A stretch of 64,000 nt of DNA from Castanea sativa (taxonomy: Eukaryota; Streptophyta; Magnoliopsida; Fagales; Fagaceae). Both the position numbers and the translations under genes were made by a program. The first letter of the stretch is position 1, and each line of letters opens with the position of its first letter. The stretch lies in contig NC_134013.1 in assembly GCF_040712315.1 (NCBI RefSeq), positions 77,506,001-77,570,000 on the forward strand, written 5' to 3'. A model generated the notes under the pieces. That model saw only the letters and a program-made list of their open reading frames with translations, was not told the origin of the DNA and did not search any database. This document shows positions 1 to 11,098 of this stretch, piece by piece.

Positions 1-54
1 CACTGAAGAAGGAACATCTTTTGGAGGCCATTAGATACATCGATACTAAATGAA
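1..54 (+). pseudogene. Receiver-domain C-terminal relic (copy 1)
   Basis: The first 54 bases read as the C-terminal tail of a response-regulator receiver domain (residues like HLLEAIRYIDTK, then TGA). A diverged copy of the same tail lies at 5624-5670, where more of the domain precedes it. No upstream part is visible because the window starts here. The downstream ~700 bp is also shared with 5670-6260, so this looks like one end of a segmental duplication and not an independent gene. Confidence 0.45.
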
Positions 55-900
55 AATATGCATAAGCATACCTTATGACTCTTATCTATGCAATAATGGT
101 GACTCTTTATGGTAGTTTTGTTGTACATGTAATATATGTATGTTTCTCAAAAAAGAAAAAATAAATCATGCTAAAATATAGAGAAATGCTATAGTATTTT
201 GTGGGAATACAGAAGTACAAGACATTGACTAAAAATATGAAGTCATTTATCATTTTGTTGGAATGTAGAAGTTCAAGACATTGACTGAAAATATCAAGTC
301 ATTTATCATTTTGTTGGAATTCAGAAGTTTAAGACATTGATTGAAAATATGAAGTGATTTGTGCATTCTATATGGTTTTTAATTTCTTGTTTATCAAGGA
401 AGGATACAACATACAAGCTCAAGAAACTCAAACAAAGAAGTAAACTTTTTGTTATACTTTTACCCAAAAAAAAAAAACTTTTTTATATAATTTTTAACCT
501 TACACCCTTTTAATGCTACTCGGTTAACATATAAAATGAAAGATCACATTTAGGTCTGTTTGGTCCACTTTGGTCTATTTTAGTACACTTAAAAAAGATA
601 GAAAAAAAGAAGAAGAAGACGGATTTGAATTAAGAATACTTATTTTAAATCAGAATGTCTTAAAAAATATATATAAATGACAAAAAATAATAATAATATT
701 TTTAATTTAATGATTTGTGGTGGTATCTCTTTTTTTTAAAAGTGAATTACACAATTTTAATGTTTTGATATGATATTATTTGAATTTAAAACTTAAATTT
801 TTAACACTTATTCTAAATTGGAATGTATAAATTTTTTTCCTAAACTGTTTTTGATTATAAGAGGTAACATATTATTAACTGTCATAGACTTAATCTTCTA
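55..900. repeat. Segmental duplicate of 5670-6450 with a tandem triplication
   Basis: The sequence after the receiver tail (motifs such as TGGTGACTCTTTATGGTAG and TTTATCAAGGAAGGATA) recurs after the second receiver relic near 5700-5900, and the match continues with lower identity to about 900. In this copy a ~63-bp unit (TTGTGGGAATACAGAAGT...AAGTCATTTATCA) is present three times between about 196 and 365; the other copy has one unit. The rest is AT-rich and non-coding. Confidence 0.5.
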
Positions 901-1009
901 ATAATATTAATATTAATAATTAATTTCTTGGTACAATTGTTTTGTAATTAAAAATAATAATACTAATAATTAAGAAAAACGCCCATTTAGAATTTTTGAT
1001 AATTTTGGG

Positions 1010-1185
1010 AAGAGTAATGTTATAGTTACAAACTATTTTACAAACTGTTGATGTGGTCATTTTCTTATTAATTTTCATCTAGGCCTACCATTAATATTAT
1101 TTCTTTATTTACCAATAACTACTCACCATATCAGCAATTTGTAAAACTTTTTGTAAAAAAGTTTGTATCTTTAGCATTACTCTTT
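1010..1185. mobile_element. MITE with ~24-bp terminal inverted repeats
   Basis: The left end AAGAGTAATGTTATAGTTAC (1010) and the reverse complement of the right end, AAGAGTAATGCTAAAGATAC (ending 1185), match with two differences over 20 bases, and the match extends a few bases further. The 176-bp element has no ORF and is AT-rich, as expected of a non-autonomous DNA transposon. No clear target-site duplication was seen, so the superfamily is not assigned. Confidence 0.65.
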
Positions 1186-1450
1186 TGAGCATTTTTTATC
1201 TCAAGACTTCTGGATTATAATTTGGGAAATTTTGTTTGTTTCCATTGAAATTAAGCTCTTAAATTAAGATTTAAGTTGACATTTCTATTGAGAAGGTTCT
1301 TTAATAAGTGATTAAATCTTTTTTCAAATAAGTTGGGTCATTAATATTAAAAGATTTCCTTTTAAGGTTTAATTCAAATTTGAATTGGAAATAAAACATG
1401 GAAAGTATAAATTTTTTTTGAGAATAATATAATATCAAACTCAGTAACTA

Positions 1451-1729
1451 GCCCTAAGAGGGGTGGCCCAGTTGGTGGAGATCTCGCAAGCAAGTACAAG
1501 GTCCCTCATTCGAGTCGTGGCGGGTACCATGTGAGGGGTGGGCTCCTAACTTGCTTTGCGCCTCCTCCGCTGGCTCTCTTAAGGTGTTAAGGTGAAGTCT
1601 ATGGCACCCTGGTCACAGTAGTTATGGCTCAATTCAACATTTTTTAACGAGGTGCTCCTATTAGGTCACGCTCTGGGGGTAAGTCACATATGGTCGCCCC
1701 CGCCCCCCTTTTGTTTATAAAAAAAAAAA
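1451..1729 (+). mobile_element. tRNA-derived SINE with perfect 17-bp TSD
   Basis: The element starts GCCCTAAGAGGGGTGGCCCAG. TGGCCCAGTTGG fits a Pol III A box and CATTCGAGTCG about 40 bases on is a weak B box, so the head is tRNA-like. The 3' end is an A tract. Identical 17-bp direct repeats (ATCAAACTCAGTAACTA) flank it at 1434-1450 and 1730-1746, which marks target-primed insertion. No ORF. Internal GC is clearly higher than the surroundings. Confidence 0.85.
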
Positions 1730-1959
1730 ATCAAACTCAGTAACTAACCTTTTAAAAACTCAAGAGATGATTAAAATAAATTTTTTTTTTTAAATTAGGA
1801 CCGGGCGGGTCGGGTTAAACCAATACAACCCAAAACCCAAAAATTAAGAGAGAAAGACCCGAACACGGCCCGAATGTCCACCTGCCCGCTCAAAGCAATT
1901 CGGTTCGGGTCGGACCAGCTTTACTCTTCTTCCATAAAATAAAAGTATTGACAGCAGAA

Positions 1960-1967
1960 CATAAATA
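1960..1967 (+). promoter_or_regulatory. Candidate TATA box of the 93-aa gene
   Basis: CATAAATAG lies about 30-40 bp upstream of a GA-rich stretch (1983-2000) that is a plausible transcript start. It is followed by a 5'UTR exon ending at a good donor (ACG|GTATGT, 2073/2074). The assignment rests on position only. Confidence 0.35.
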
Positions 1968-1989
1968 GAGTCATAGAGATTAGGCAGAG

Positions 1990-2073
1990 AGAGAGAGAGT
2001 GTGAGAAAGTCATACAACACCGGAGTTAGATCGAGGACGAAGGTTGCTGTCTCGTCGCGGCTACAGACCTACG
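1990..2073 (+). other. Non-coding 5'UTR exon of the 93-aa gene (putative)
   Basis: A GA-repeat leader is followed by moderately GC-rich sequence and a consensus donor at 2074 (GTATGT). A matching acceptor (GATGCAG) ends at 2523, 13 bases before the ATG at 2537. The intron (2074-2523) is T-rich, as plant introns are. The exact transcription start cannot be read from the sequence. Confidence 0.45.
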
Positions 2074-2536
2074 GTATGTGAGGCTCACCACTCAAACTCA
2101 AACTCAAACGTGCTGTTGTGATTTGTGTGTGTATATTTATTTGGATTTTGGAGTCCTAAGGACTAGGAATATGACTAACAAGGGATTTGAGGTTTTTTTT
2201 CTTCTTTTTTTTTTTTTGATGAGAAGGTTTTTTTTCTTCTTGTTTATGGGATGGGTTTTTTGAAAATTCTTATATGGTATTTTTTGTCAAAAATCTGAGA
2301 GCCGGTAATTAAGTATTTTATTTTATTAGCTAAGTGTTCCATTGCTTTTAATAACCTTTCCATCCCCCTGCAGTATGGGACGCTTCAAAAGCAGAATTTT
2401 TCTTTTGTTTCTAATATGATGTGATTGGGTTTCTACCTGTGGGTCAATGTATTTCTGTTATTGTTGGTTTAATATTTAGCTGGTTTGTGCCCCAAGACCA
2501 GTAAATTAAAATGTATGATGCAGCTTTTTTAAGGCT

Positions 2537-2818
2537 ATGATGGAGGCTGAATCTAATAATGCGATTCCTCCCAAGCATGGGGTTAGAGCCACACTTCGCC
2601 TTGGGCCTGAAACTTATGTTGTTTGCAAGAATGAGGGAACTCTTTCCGATCAATTGGTTTCAATGAAAGAGGAAAGCATGAGCATATTGAAGGAATTCAT
2701 CACCAAACATAATGTTCCTAATGATGTTCCTGATGAACTTGTTGAAGGCTCTTCAGAAGACGATACTGAAATCCCTGAGAAGACTCATGTCAAGTCCAAG
2801 AAGACCAAGTTAACATAA
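2537..2818 (+). CDS. Small conserved-looking plant protein, 93 aa, function unknown
   Basis: The ORF begins MMEAESNNAIPPKHGVRATL; either of the two adjacent ATGs could be used. It ends with a basic tail (KSKKTKLT). The middle is weakly amphipathic (LVSMKEESMSILKEFITKH) and is followed by an acidic patch (EGSSEDDTEIPE), giving a small, soluble, probably partly disordered protein. There is no signal peptide, membrane segment or catalytic motif. Support as a real gene comes from coding-like composition within AT-rich surroundings, a plausible 5'UTR exon and intron, and a TATA-like element upstream. I recognise the general look of a short plant-specific protein but not a named family, and assign no function. 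Codon use is ordinary and there is no sign of decay. Confidence 0.72.
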   Translation: MMEAESNNAIPPKHGVRATLRLGPETYVVCKNEGTLSDQLVSMKEESMSILKEFITKHNVPNDVPDELVEGSSEDDTEIPEKTHVKSKKTKLT

Positions 2819-5440
2819 TCCACTATGGTTTAAACCCCCCAAAAGATAATGTATGGGAAAACTCCTTTAATGAAATGATTGTGCTCTTTCGCCTTTCACT
2901 TCTATAATGCTTGAGACTCTGCTTGTTACAGATACTTTGGCGAAGGAGATTCCTATGTTAAATGAATCTTCTGGTGCCTGAGGAGTTTGAGGTTGTTTTA
3001 ACCATATTAAGTCCTATTGTCTTTGGTATTATATCTGATGCTCTTCTCAACCCCCCACCACCCAGGTCAATTTCTTAGAAGAAATGCTATCTGCTTTAAA
3101 TTCTGTATCTTTTTTTACCTTTAATTGTTTGGTAGAGAAGGTGGAGAAGGAAATGCATTAATAGAAACTAGAGAATAACAAACGGATCTGAAGAACGCTT
3201 GAATAAAAAACACCTAACAAGTCCATAGGTGGACTATCACTTCATACAACACAAAATCACTACATAGCACCCAACTTGAGTTACCCATCGGCACACTTAC
3301 TAGCTTCACAATAAGAACTCTCAGTTCTTGTTTTCCCTCCCTTCATAAGCGATGATTGCACCGATACACCTCTACGATTCTCTCTTTCTCATTAATTTCT
3401 ATTGGACTAACTGCATTTGCGATGGTTTTTGGAACCCATATTTTGGGTGCTAATATAGCTAAAGACTTTTGGATCAAATTATGTTTGTTCAATACTTCAA
3501 TTGTTTCTCTTCTTGAATTTTGGTTTTTTAATTAGAAGGATATTTGAAATCATAGTTTGGATTTTCCTATAAAAATTTATTTTTGAATCTAGTAAATTTC
3601 TCATCAAATAGAAAAATGTTTCTAATTCATGCTTTGGCCCACCAAAGATAAAATCCAGGTTGTCACTAACCACAATTGTTCTATTTCTTACTTGAACAAA
3701 ACACAAACACACACACTGACAACTATTCTGTTTCTTGCAATACTATCTCTGTCATTGCTTTCAATGAATATTGCATTGTGCTTTAGAGCTACAGCATCTC
3801 CACCTATTCTCTCATCATCTTCTAAATTCTAATCGATCGTTACAGATAAGTTAGGTTCTCAGTTGCATCTCTTTCTTAGTTCCAACTTCTATTGTTGGGG
3901 GGTCTCATCTAAGGCTTTATTTAAACCAATTAATGTTCACACCAAATATTTTCATGCATTGAATGTGATGAATAAAACGTTGTGTCAAACTCATCCACAA
4001 GTAATTAAGCTCGTTAGTACTCAATACCAATGTATGTTTGTGACAAAAATGAAAAATCTCACAATCTTTACTCTTTCTGCTGAGATATTAAGCGTATGAT
4101 TACTACAACTGTTTTCTCATGCTGATGACAAATTTGGGTAGGCTGTGAATAACCCTGAGACCTTGCAAACCTACCTCAAATTCCATCATGCTTGCTGCGT
4201 TGCTTTAATCAAAGCTTTCACACCATCTGATCTATGCTGCTTAATAGGCTAAATTGGTAGATCATTGAACTGGAGGTATCCAGAACTGCTTTTGATTGGT
4301 AAGAGGAGAATATAGGTTGTATGAGGTTTAAACAAGCCGTGTGACTCTTTAAATATGTTATATGACTAAAAGTAACTTAAATAATCCTTAAAATCTTCAC
4401 ATGGTGAATTAGAAGAATTTTCCTCCAAAATACTTTAGAGATAAACTATGTCCTATACAAATGGACACCAGTGGAGGTGCTTGTGAGAAATTTGTGAGAA
4501 AATTGAACAAGGATGGATGCATAAATTTGATATCATCGGCATAAGCTAATTTACAGGAAAGCAACAAAAAAGAAGATTAAAAATAATATTTACGTATACC
4601 ATCCAACCAAAACTTTAACAAAATATATAAGAATAGACTTTATATTGACAAGAAAAAATTCCTCTAAATTAGAGAGTGATTCAATATAAACTGTCAATTA
4701 TGGAGGAGTGGTTTTTTAATAATAAACATTGAAATAAATTTTCTATAATAAACAATCTTGTTTCAATGAAAACTTCTTGTGAAGATAATTTTTCCTGTAT
4801 TCATATATTTGGTAGCATTAGAAAAAATAAGTTAAAGAAAAACTATCTTTGGTAAATAAAAAACTCTGAAAATATGACTTATTTTGTAAAGATTGTTTTT
4901 TTGGTAAAAATTTTCGGAAAACAACTTATTCTCACGCCATGCTAAATAAAAAAAGTTAAGAGGTAATGTAGAAACTTTTGAAAACAACTCTATCTTATTT
5001 TGAGGTCACTACCAAAGAAAATGAGATAATTTTTCAAAAAATATATTTGAAAAATGATTTATTTCTTAGAAAACATTAATATCGAAACAAATGGAGCTTA
5101 CCATCAAAAAATAATATGTTCTACCAAAATGATAAAAGTGCAAGACAAATATTAAAGCTATTACCTTATTTTATTACAAAAAATTTACGATGTAATTAAT
5201 GTGAATGGTGCTACATGAACATAATATATAAAATAATTTTTATTTTTATTTTTATTTTTTTCCTACTTAAAAATTGACGGATGAGTTTATATTTAAAATT
5301 TCACTCTAAGGGATTATAATAAATTATATATATATATAATTTATTATAATCCCTTGCCCTATAGTTTAACTTTAATCACACAATGTATGCTATTCATATT
5401 TTTCATAATAATATTAATTTTTTTCCAACTAAATCATATA
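2819..5440. other. Intergenic, AT-rich, with degenerate ORF traces
   Basis: The first ~150 bases are probably the 3'UTR of the 93-aa gene. The frame at 3863-4099 (78 codons), followed in broken frames to about 4310 by residues such as NPETLQTYLKFHHAC, looks like decayed coding sequence, but I recognise no family. The stretch 4320-4500 resembles the repeats at 14890-15110 and 36320-36520. The remainder is low-complexity AT sequence, including a TATATA palindrome near 5315-5350. Confidence 0.4.
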
Positions 5441-5455
5441 TGATTTTGTGTTTGA

Positions 5456-5670
5456 GAGATGCCTGTGATGAATGGGTATGAAGCAACAGAGCAATAAGGA
5501 AAATGGAGACGTCCTACCGTGTTCATATTCCAATCTTTGCATTAACTGCTCATACATTAGGTGGGGAAGCTAACATGGCAATTGAGGCTAGAATGGATAT
5601 GTTCATCTTGGCAAACCACTGAAAGAGGAACATCTTTTGGAGGCCATTAAATATGTTGATACTAAATGAA
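5456..5670 (+). pseudogene. Response-regulator receiver-domain relic (copy 2)
   Basis: Read in broken frames, the segment gives landmarks of the C-terminal half of a two-component receiver domain: MNGYEAT after the phospho-acceptor loop, HIPIFALTAHT with the conserved T/A positions, a residue run like NMAIEARMDMF, then LKEEHLLEAIKYVDTK and a stop. Single-base deletions and an in-frame stop (GAGCAATAAGG) show it is dead. The N-terminal half with the phosphorylated Asp is missing. Histidine kinases and cytokinin-type response regulators share this domain, so the parent cannot be named. Copy 1 begins the window. Confidence 0.6.
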
Positions 5671-6460
5671 ATATGCATAAGCATACCTTATGACTTTATC
5701 AATGCAATAATGGTGACTCTTTATGGTAGTTTTGTTGTCCATATAATATATGTATGTGCAGTTGAAATCGTGTTAAAAATATATAGAAATGCTATAGCAT
5801 TTTTTTTTTGGAATGCAGAAGTTGATAACATTGATTGAAAATATGAAGTCATTTATACATTCTATATGGTTTTTTGATTTTTGTTTATCAAGGAAGGATA
5901 TAAAATCATGTTTTTTAGTGGTCTCCAAATGTTAGCATCTAAAATGAAAGGCCCCCAGTTCAATTAACAATAAAAAGTTTATAGCACAAAAGTATGACAT
6001 GGTAGACAGCAAGATCATTTTTGTCAATTTCAGTTCACTTCAGTCTATTCGGTCCACTCTGGTCTATTTCATTACACTTACTTTAAAAAAAAAAGGGACA
6101 GGTTTGGGTTAAGAATACTTATTCTAAATCAGAATGTATTAAGAAATATAGGTGAAAAAATATATATTATTTTTAATTTTTTAATTTAATGATTTGTGGT
6201 TTTTTTAAAGTAAGTTACACAATTTTAATGCTTTGATATGATATAATTTGAATTTGGAAATCAAATTTTGAACACTTATTCTAAAACATAATGTATTAAA
6301 AAATATAGATGAAAAAAAATAATATGATTATTATTTATAATTTTTCAATTTAATGATTTGTGGTATTATGTTTCTTTTTAAGTAAATTACACAATTTTAG
6401 TGTTTTGATATGATATGATTTGAATTTGGAAACCAATTTTTAAGTCATATAGAAATTAAT
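5671..6460. repeat. Duplicate of 55-900 plus internal ~150-bp tandem duplication
   Basis: The 3' flank of receiver relic 2 matches the 3' flank of relic 1. In addition, a unit running from ACTTATTCTAAATCAGAATG to TTGAATTTGGAAATCAA (about 6117-6255) is repeated with divergence at about 6260-6445. No coding potential. Confidence 0.5.
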
Positions 6461-6487
6461 TAGGAGATTTCTATAATTATGGTTCTC

Positions 6488-7104
6488 TTAGGCTTCGTTT
6501 AGGAATTCATAAAGGAATGGAATGGAATGATCATAAGGAAATGGGAAGGAATGGAATAGAATGTATTTAAATAAAGGAAATGAATGGAAAAAAATGGAAT
6601 GGATTAAAGATAACCTTGATTGGATGTATTTAAGTAAGGAAAAAGAATGAAAAAGAATGGAATGAAATAGATAAAAAGTAACCTTGATTGGATGTTTTAA
6701 AATAAAGGAATGTAAGTTATCTTGTTTGGGAATAATATGGAGGGAATAAAATAGAATCATTTTATGACAATATTACTATTATAACCATATTTTAAAATAA
6801 AAGATTGAATATATAGGGGTATTTTGGGAGTTTTAGTAAAAAAATCATTAAATCTAATTTTATTCCCTCCCATTCCTCAAAATTTTAAGGGAAATGAAAA
6901 TTTGATGTTTTAAGGGAATAGAGAAGAATGAGTATTCCCTCCTATCCATTCCATTCCCTCCCACTTAAACTCCCAAATAAGGGAATTGACTTTCCATTCC
7001 CTCCATTAAAACTCCCAAATAAGGGAAGGAAAGAATATTTTAAAATTATTCTTTTTATTCTTTTCTATTCCATTCCGTTCCCTCCTCCCAAACAAGGCTT
7101 TAAG
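6488..7104. mobile_element. Fold-back DNA element rich in GGAATGGAATGG / CCATTCCATTCC
   Basis: The left half is made of GGAATGGAATG-type repeats and the right half of CCATTCCATTCCCTCC-type repeats, so the halves are roughly inverted. The ends GGCTTCGTTTAGGA (left) and the complement of TCCCAAACAAGGC (right) resemble GGCYTYGTTTGG termini, and TTA is next to both. That suggests a Tourist/Harbinger-like non-autonomous element, but the superfamily call is tentative. The long frames across it on both strands are a by-product of the simple repeat. Confidence 0.5.
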
Positions 7105-7694
7105 CTTTTTAATAATTCACTTGAGTACATGAAAGCTTTTTTCTATCGACATATAAAGCTCATCTTGTAATGTATACAGTTTTTTGTTGTTGATACATTT
7201 GTAATGTAGAAGTTATTCAACATACTATGATAGAAATTCTTTTATAAATAAATTTACTGTTCTCTCCATTCTCAAACAAGAATAATCATATATATTTTCA
7301 TACAAGCATTCAAAATAATTAATATGACAAAACAAGGCTGCATGAAGTAAACTCTTTATGTTGATGACTTTGTTGTATTGGAAGAAGCACCAAAATTTTT
7401 AATGAAAAAATATTAAACAAATAATATAGAAACAAAAAATGTAATTGTTCCACGCATTGCACGGACCTAGTGTATATAAAAATAGAATAAAACTAAAACC
7501 ATTTAACTTTTGGTAAACCTTATATTATTATACATACTTTTTGAGACCTCACAATTTTACGTGTCATTATTTTAATATTCTTTTAAAATTAAATTTAAAT
7601 TATTTTGTGTGTTTAAACAATCCATTAGAATCTTGACAAATAATATTTTCTTTAAATGATATATATAGTTCTATATATAAACAAAATTATAATT

Positions 7695-8181
7695 GTGGGT
7701 TACTTTTTTGCACTCCCAGGGAAACTCATGCGTACTCCCTGGGAAACTTTTTGCAGTCCCACATCGAAGAAAACTCCCTCCACTTGCTGCCTTATAAGCA
7801 TGAAGCCAAAGGAGTAGTGTACCATTAGTTATTCCTTTTATAGTGGGCTACTTTTTTGTACTCCCAGGGAAACTCATGTATACTCCCTGTGAAACTTTTT
7901 GCAGTCTCACATCAAAGAAAACTCCCCCCACTTGCTACTTTATAAGCGTGAAGCTGAAGGAGTAGTGTATCATCAGTTATTAATAAATTTTTGATAATAA
8001 CTATTAAGGCAGTAAGTGGGGGGAGTTTTCTTTGATATGGGATTGCAAAAAGTTTCCCAGGGAGTACACGAGTTTCCCTGGGAGTACAAAAAAGTAGCTC
8101 ACAATAATAAATACTTGATCTTAGAATATATAATTCCATATAGAAATCTTATCGTAATAAATTTTTGATAATAACTATTAA
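7695..8181. repeat. Compound repeat: 148-bp tandem pair plus an inverted third copy
   Basis: A unit starting GTGGGTTACTTTTTTGCACTC occurs at 7695-7842 and again, with few differences, from 7843 to about 7980. Its first ~90 bases recur inverted at 8010-8102. A 27-bp direct repeat (TAATAAATTTTTGATAATAA and on) occurs at 7981-8007 and 8155-8181, bracketing the inverted copy. The phrase CAGTCCCACATCGAAGAAAA recalls plant LTR sequences, but no PBS, PPT or ORF is present. Confidence 0.6.
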
Positions 8182-9253
8182 CTACCAAAATTATCAAATT
8201 TTGATCTTTACACAAAAGAGGAAAAAAATCATATTAAATCTATTTTGGACCATTTCTTTTCTTGGGCCGAAACGGATAAGAATATGGGCTCTTGGGCAGA
8301 GTTAAAATAACAGGGGTTTCAGGAAAAAAAAAACTGGGCCAATGGTTCAAAAATGTTCCCTAACCCAATAAGGCTGCTCAAAGATATTAGATTCCCCTAA
8401 ATTTCTAATCGGCGGCTACTCAAATTTAGAGAAGTAGAGCTCTGATTCCAATCTCTCCTTGACAAATAAGTCCATACACTGTCACACTACGACTTCCTTA
8501 AAAGAAAATTTCATTTTTAAAAATAGATTTTTACTCAAATTAAAAAAAAAAATTCTTTAACTATGGTTTACTCTAACCCAAATATTAATAATATTATTTT
8601 TAAGCGAGACCAGAATCAATCGTAGTTAAGAAAATAATAAATTGAGTGGGATTTTTTTCTTTTAAAAAAAAGGAATATTATGTGAGAAAAGTCATGGTGT
8701 GAAAAGATATGAACATATTTATCGCTTTTATATAAACTTCACGGAGAAATGTCATTCTCGAAACTATTTTTGATATAATAAATATATTTATTTATTTATT
8801 GTTGAATTTAAGTTACATCTAATATAACTCTAAGCAAATATTACACCATCCAATAACTTATTATTATATTCATATTTTGAAAATCCAACCGCTGAATTAT
8901 ATGTTTTATTTATCATTAACATGCATGCCAATTTTCATGCCAATCATATGTAATTTACTATTCAATCCATAAACTTATCTTTATATATGTTATTTTAAAC
9001 TACAAAATCTTAAATATCAAATGATCTAATTTCAGGATTTTCTATAAGTACCAAATGGATGTGCTGTCATTTGAAAGAAGAGAATAAATCTAGATTAACT
9101 AAACTGCAGGTTCACTACTACTAAACTGAGATTACAGATGAGTTATTGTTTGGATTTGATCTTTTCTATTCATCTTACATGGACTTTCTTTGACAAGGTT
9201 CTAGCAAACTATGATACTAACCTCATGGTCAACTAAAGATCAACTAATAAAGC
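8182..9253. other. Intergenic / 3' flank of the ENT8-like gene
   Basis: AT-rich sequence with no recognisable gene. The last ~150 bases before 9254 are probably the 3'UTR of the minus-strand transporter. Confidence 0.4.
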
Positions 9254-11098
9254 TCAAATAACCCAGAACCAACCGAGAACTGAACCAGCAACCAAACCAA
9301 GTCCCAGGAAAACAATCATTACAATTGCAGAAATCTCTGCTTCTGAAACTGGTACAGACTTGGGAGTGAGGATCATGAAGACACTTGTAAGATATCCATT
9401 GGTTAATCCAAGCATAAAAGTTAGAGTTACCACTGGTACCTCAGTTTTTAGCCACTTTGGTCCATGCAGACAAGCTGTGAAAAGTGGATAGAACATAAGC
9501 CTGGCAATGCAAGCCCATGAAGCAATTTTAATACTGTTTAGAAGGTAGATTGCAGTCAGAGACTTTCCCAACAAATCTGCAATATTATAAATTGTGATCA
9601 GCAGAATAGGATACCAATCTCGAAGAAGCTTGGATTCTAGATTTTCAGCTATAAATCCAGGAAAAATGGACAGAGTCACAACATAAATCATAAAAATCCC
9701 AAAAGCTGGCCATCGAATTTTTCCTGCCACAGACCAAAATTTGGGCCTTGAACACAAGTGATCAACTTGAAGAAGTTTATAATGCTGCTGCATGACCGGT
9801 AACTTGTATAACAAGTTGCAAGAAAGTATGCAGCATATGAGGATAATGGTGCCAACAATAAAATAGAAGTGAGCACTTGTTCGAAGACCCTTTGGAGTCT
9901 GTGGAAATGATGCCTTTGTCATAATCCTTAAAATCGAAACTAGAACACCTGCCAACAAGCAAATGACTTAATCAGGGGTTGTTTGCATGGGACTTGCCTA
10001 TGGTTAAAAGTCTAAAGTTGTGGAAGAAACAGCATGCCCTGATTCCTGCTGGTTACATTATCACCTACAATCCATTTTACAGGTTTTCAAAGAGTTCTGT
10101 TTCAGTTCCAGCAAGACAACCAGAAAGTTGGTTATGATATGCAAAATTGCATTTTTTTGAATATCAAAATTGTCTTGCAAGAGGAATTCCTTTACCAATT
10201 GAAATTGGTGACCAACAGTGAGCACTGTAATATTTTCTGAGGAATTCATTGGAGGCATTAATATTTGAAATTAAAACACAAATCGCACACCAACCATGAA
10301 ATGCCACACGACTAGAATGACTGCACATTAACATACAAGCAAAGTGTAACCATAGTGTCTATTATAAAGCCATCTTCCATGAATTTTTTCGCATAGTCCA
10401 AACCTTTTCTCTTGCAGATGCTCGTTCGTATTTTGTTACAAGTCTGAAAATGCAAGTTCATATCCACATAATTTTTGTACTCCCAAAGTATATTGTTTGT
10501 TGAATTAGAAAACTAAAAGTAGGAAAGTCTATATTTTTATGGTACCTGAAGAAGCGGTTCCTGCAAAAACAGCCTGCATATACTCTTTGGGGAGTTTTCC
10601 AGCTGATCCTATCAAGCTTCCTCCCACCAAGCCATCAGCTAACCCGCAGACTATGACTGATGCAACTGTCACAGCATAGGCTCCATTTGGTGGTTCATTT
10701 GAGTCAGAGCTGCACCAAGCCCAGTCTATAACTGGAGCCACCATTAGAGAGATCACAAACATTGAATATCCCAAATTCATTCTCAATCTAAAATTCAGCC
10801 TTCGACTCCATTCACCCCAACTCAACATAAAAATCAGAACCAGCACTGAAGAACTCATATAAGCTACAGCGAAAACCTTTTCAACGTGCTTGGTTGAATA
10901 TAGATACGCAAAGTAATCAACAGCGGTGATTAAAGCATTCCAAGGAAGCAAATTGCCAGCACCAAGCAAGAAATGGATTATGTAAGCGATCTTGTATGTG
11001 TCTCTGGGTGCATTTTCATCTCCAGGACCCTTCACGCCTTCCATTTTCATGTTCTTGCTGGTTTCTAATTCCAACATTATTGGTTTCCATTTAAGCAT
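9254..11098 (-). CDS. ENT8: ENT8-like equilibrative nucleoside transporter, 415 aa, two exons
   Basis: Exon 1 is 11098-10546 and exon 2 is 9948-9254 on the minus strand. The junction is TCTTCAG|GTACC to TTGGCAG|GTGTT, phase 1, and restores an unbroken 1248-nt frame. The protein is an SLC29/ENT-family membrane carrier for nucleosides. Family landmarks are visible: IIHFLLGAGNLLPWNALITA in the first membrane segment, GLADGLVGGSLIGSAGKLP around segment 5, LSIFPGFIAE, and LGLTNGYLTS near segment 10, ending in a hydrophobic GLGLVAGSVLGWFWVI. About eleven hydrophobic segments are expected and the length suits the family. The order and wording of these blocks are closest to what I know of Arabidopsis ENT8, hence the symbol. 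The start at 11098 is the first ATG; a later one (MKMEG) is also possible and would remove a short non-conserved leader. No decay is seen. Confidence 0.9.

Noticed and set aside
1451..1560. tRNA gene suggested by A/B box-like words (also 52550 and 60290)
   Set aside because: The B box is weak and no cloverleaf forms; A tails and target-site duplications show these are SINEs.
6488..7170. Frames with Phe/His/Ser-rich repeats on both strands
   Set aside because: They arise from GGAATGGAATGG-type simple sequence in a fold-back element.
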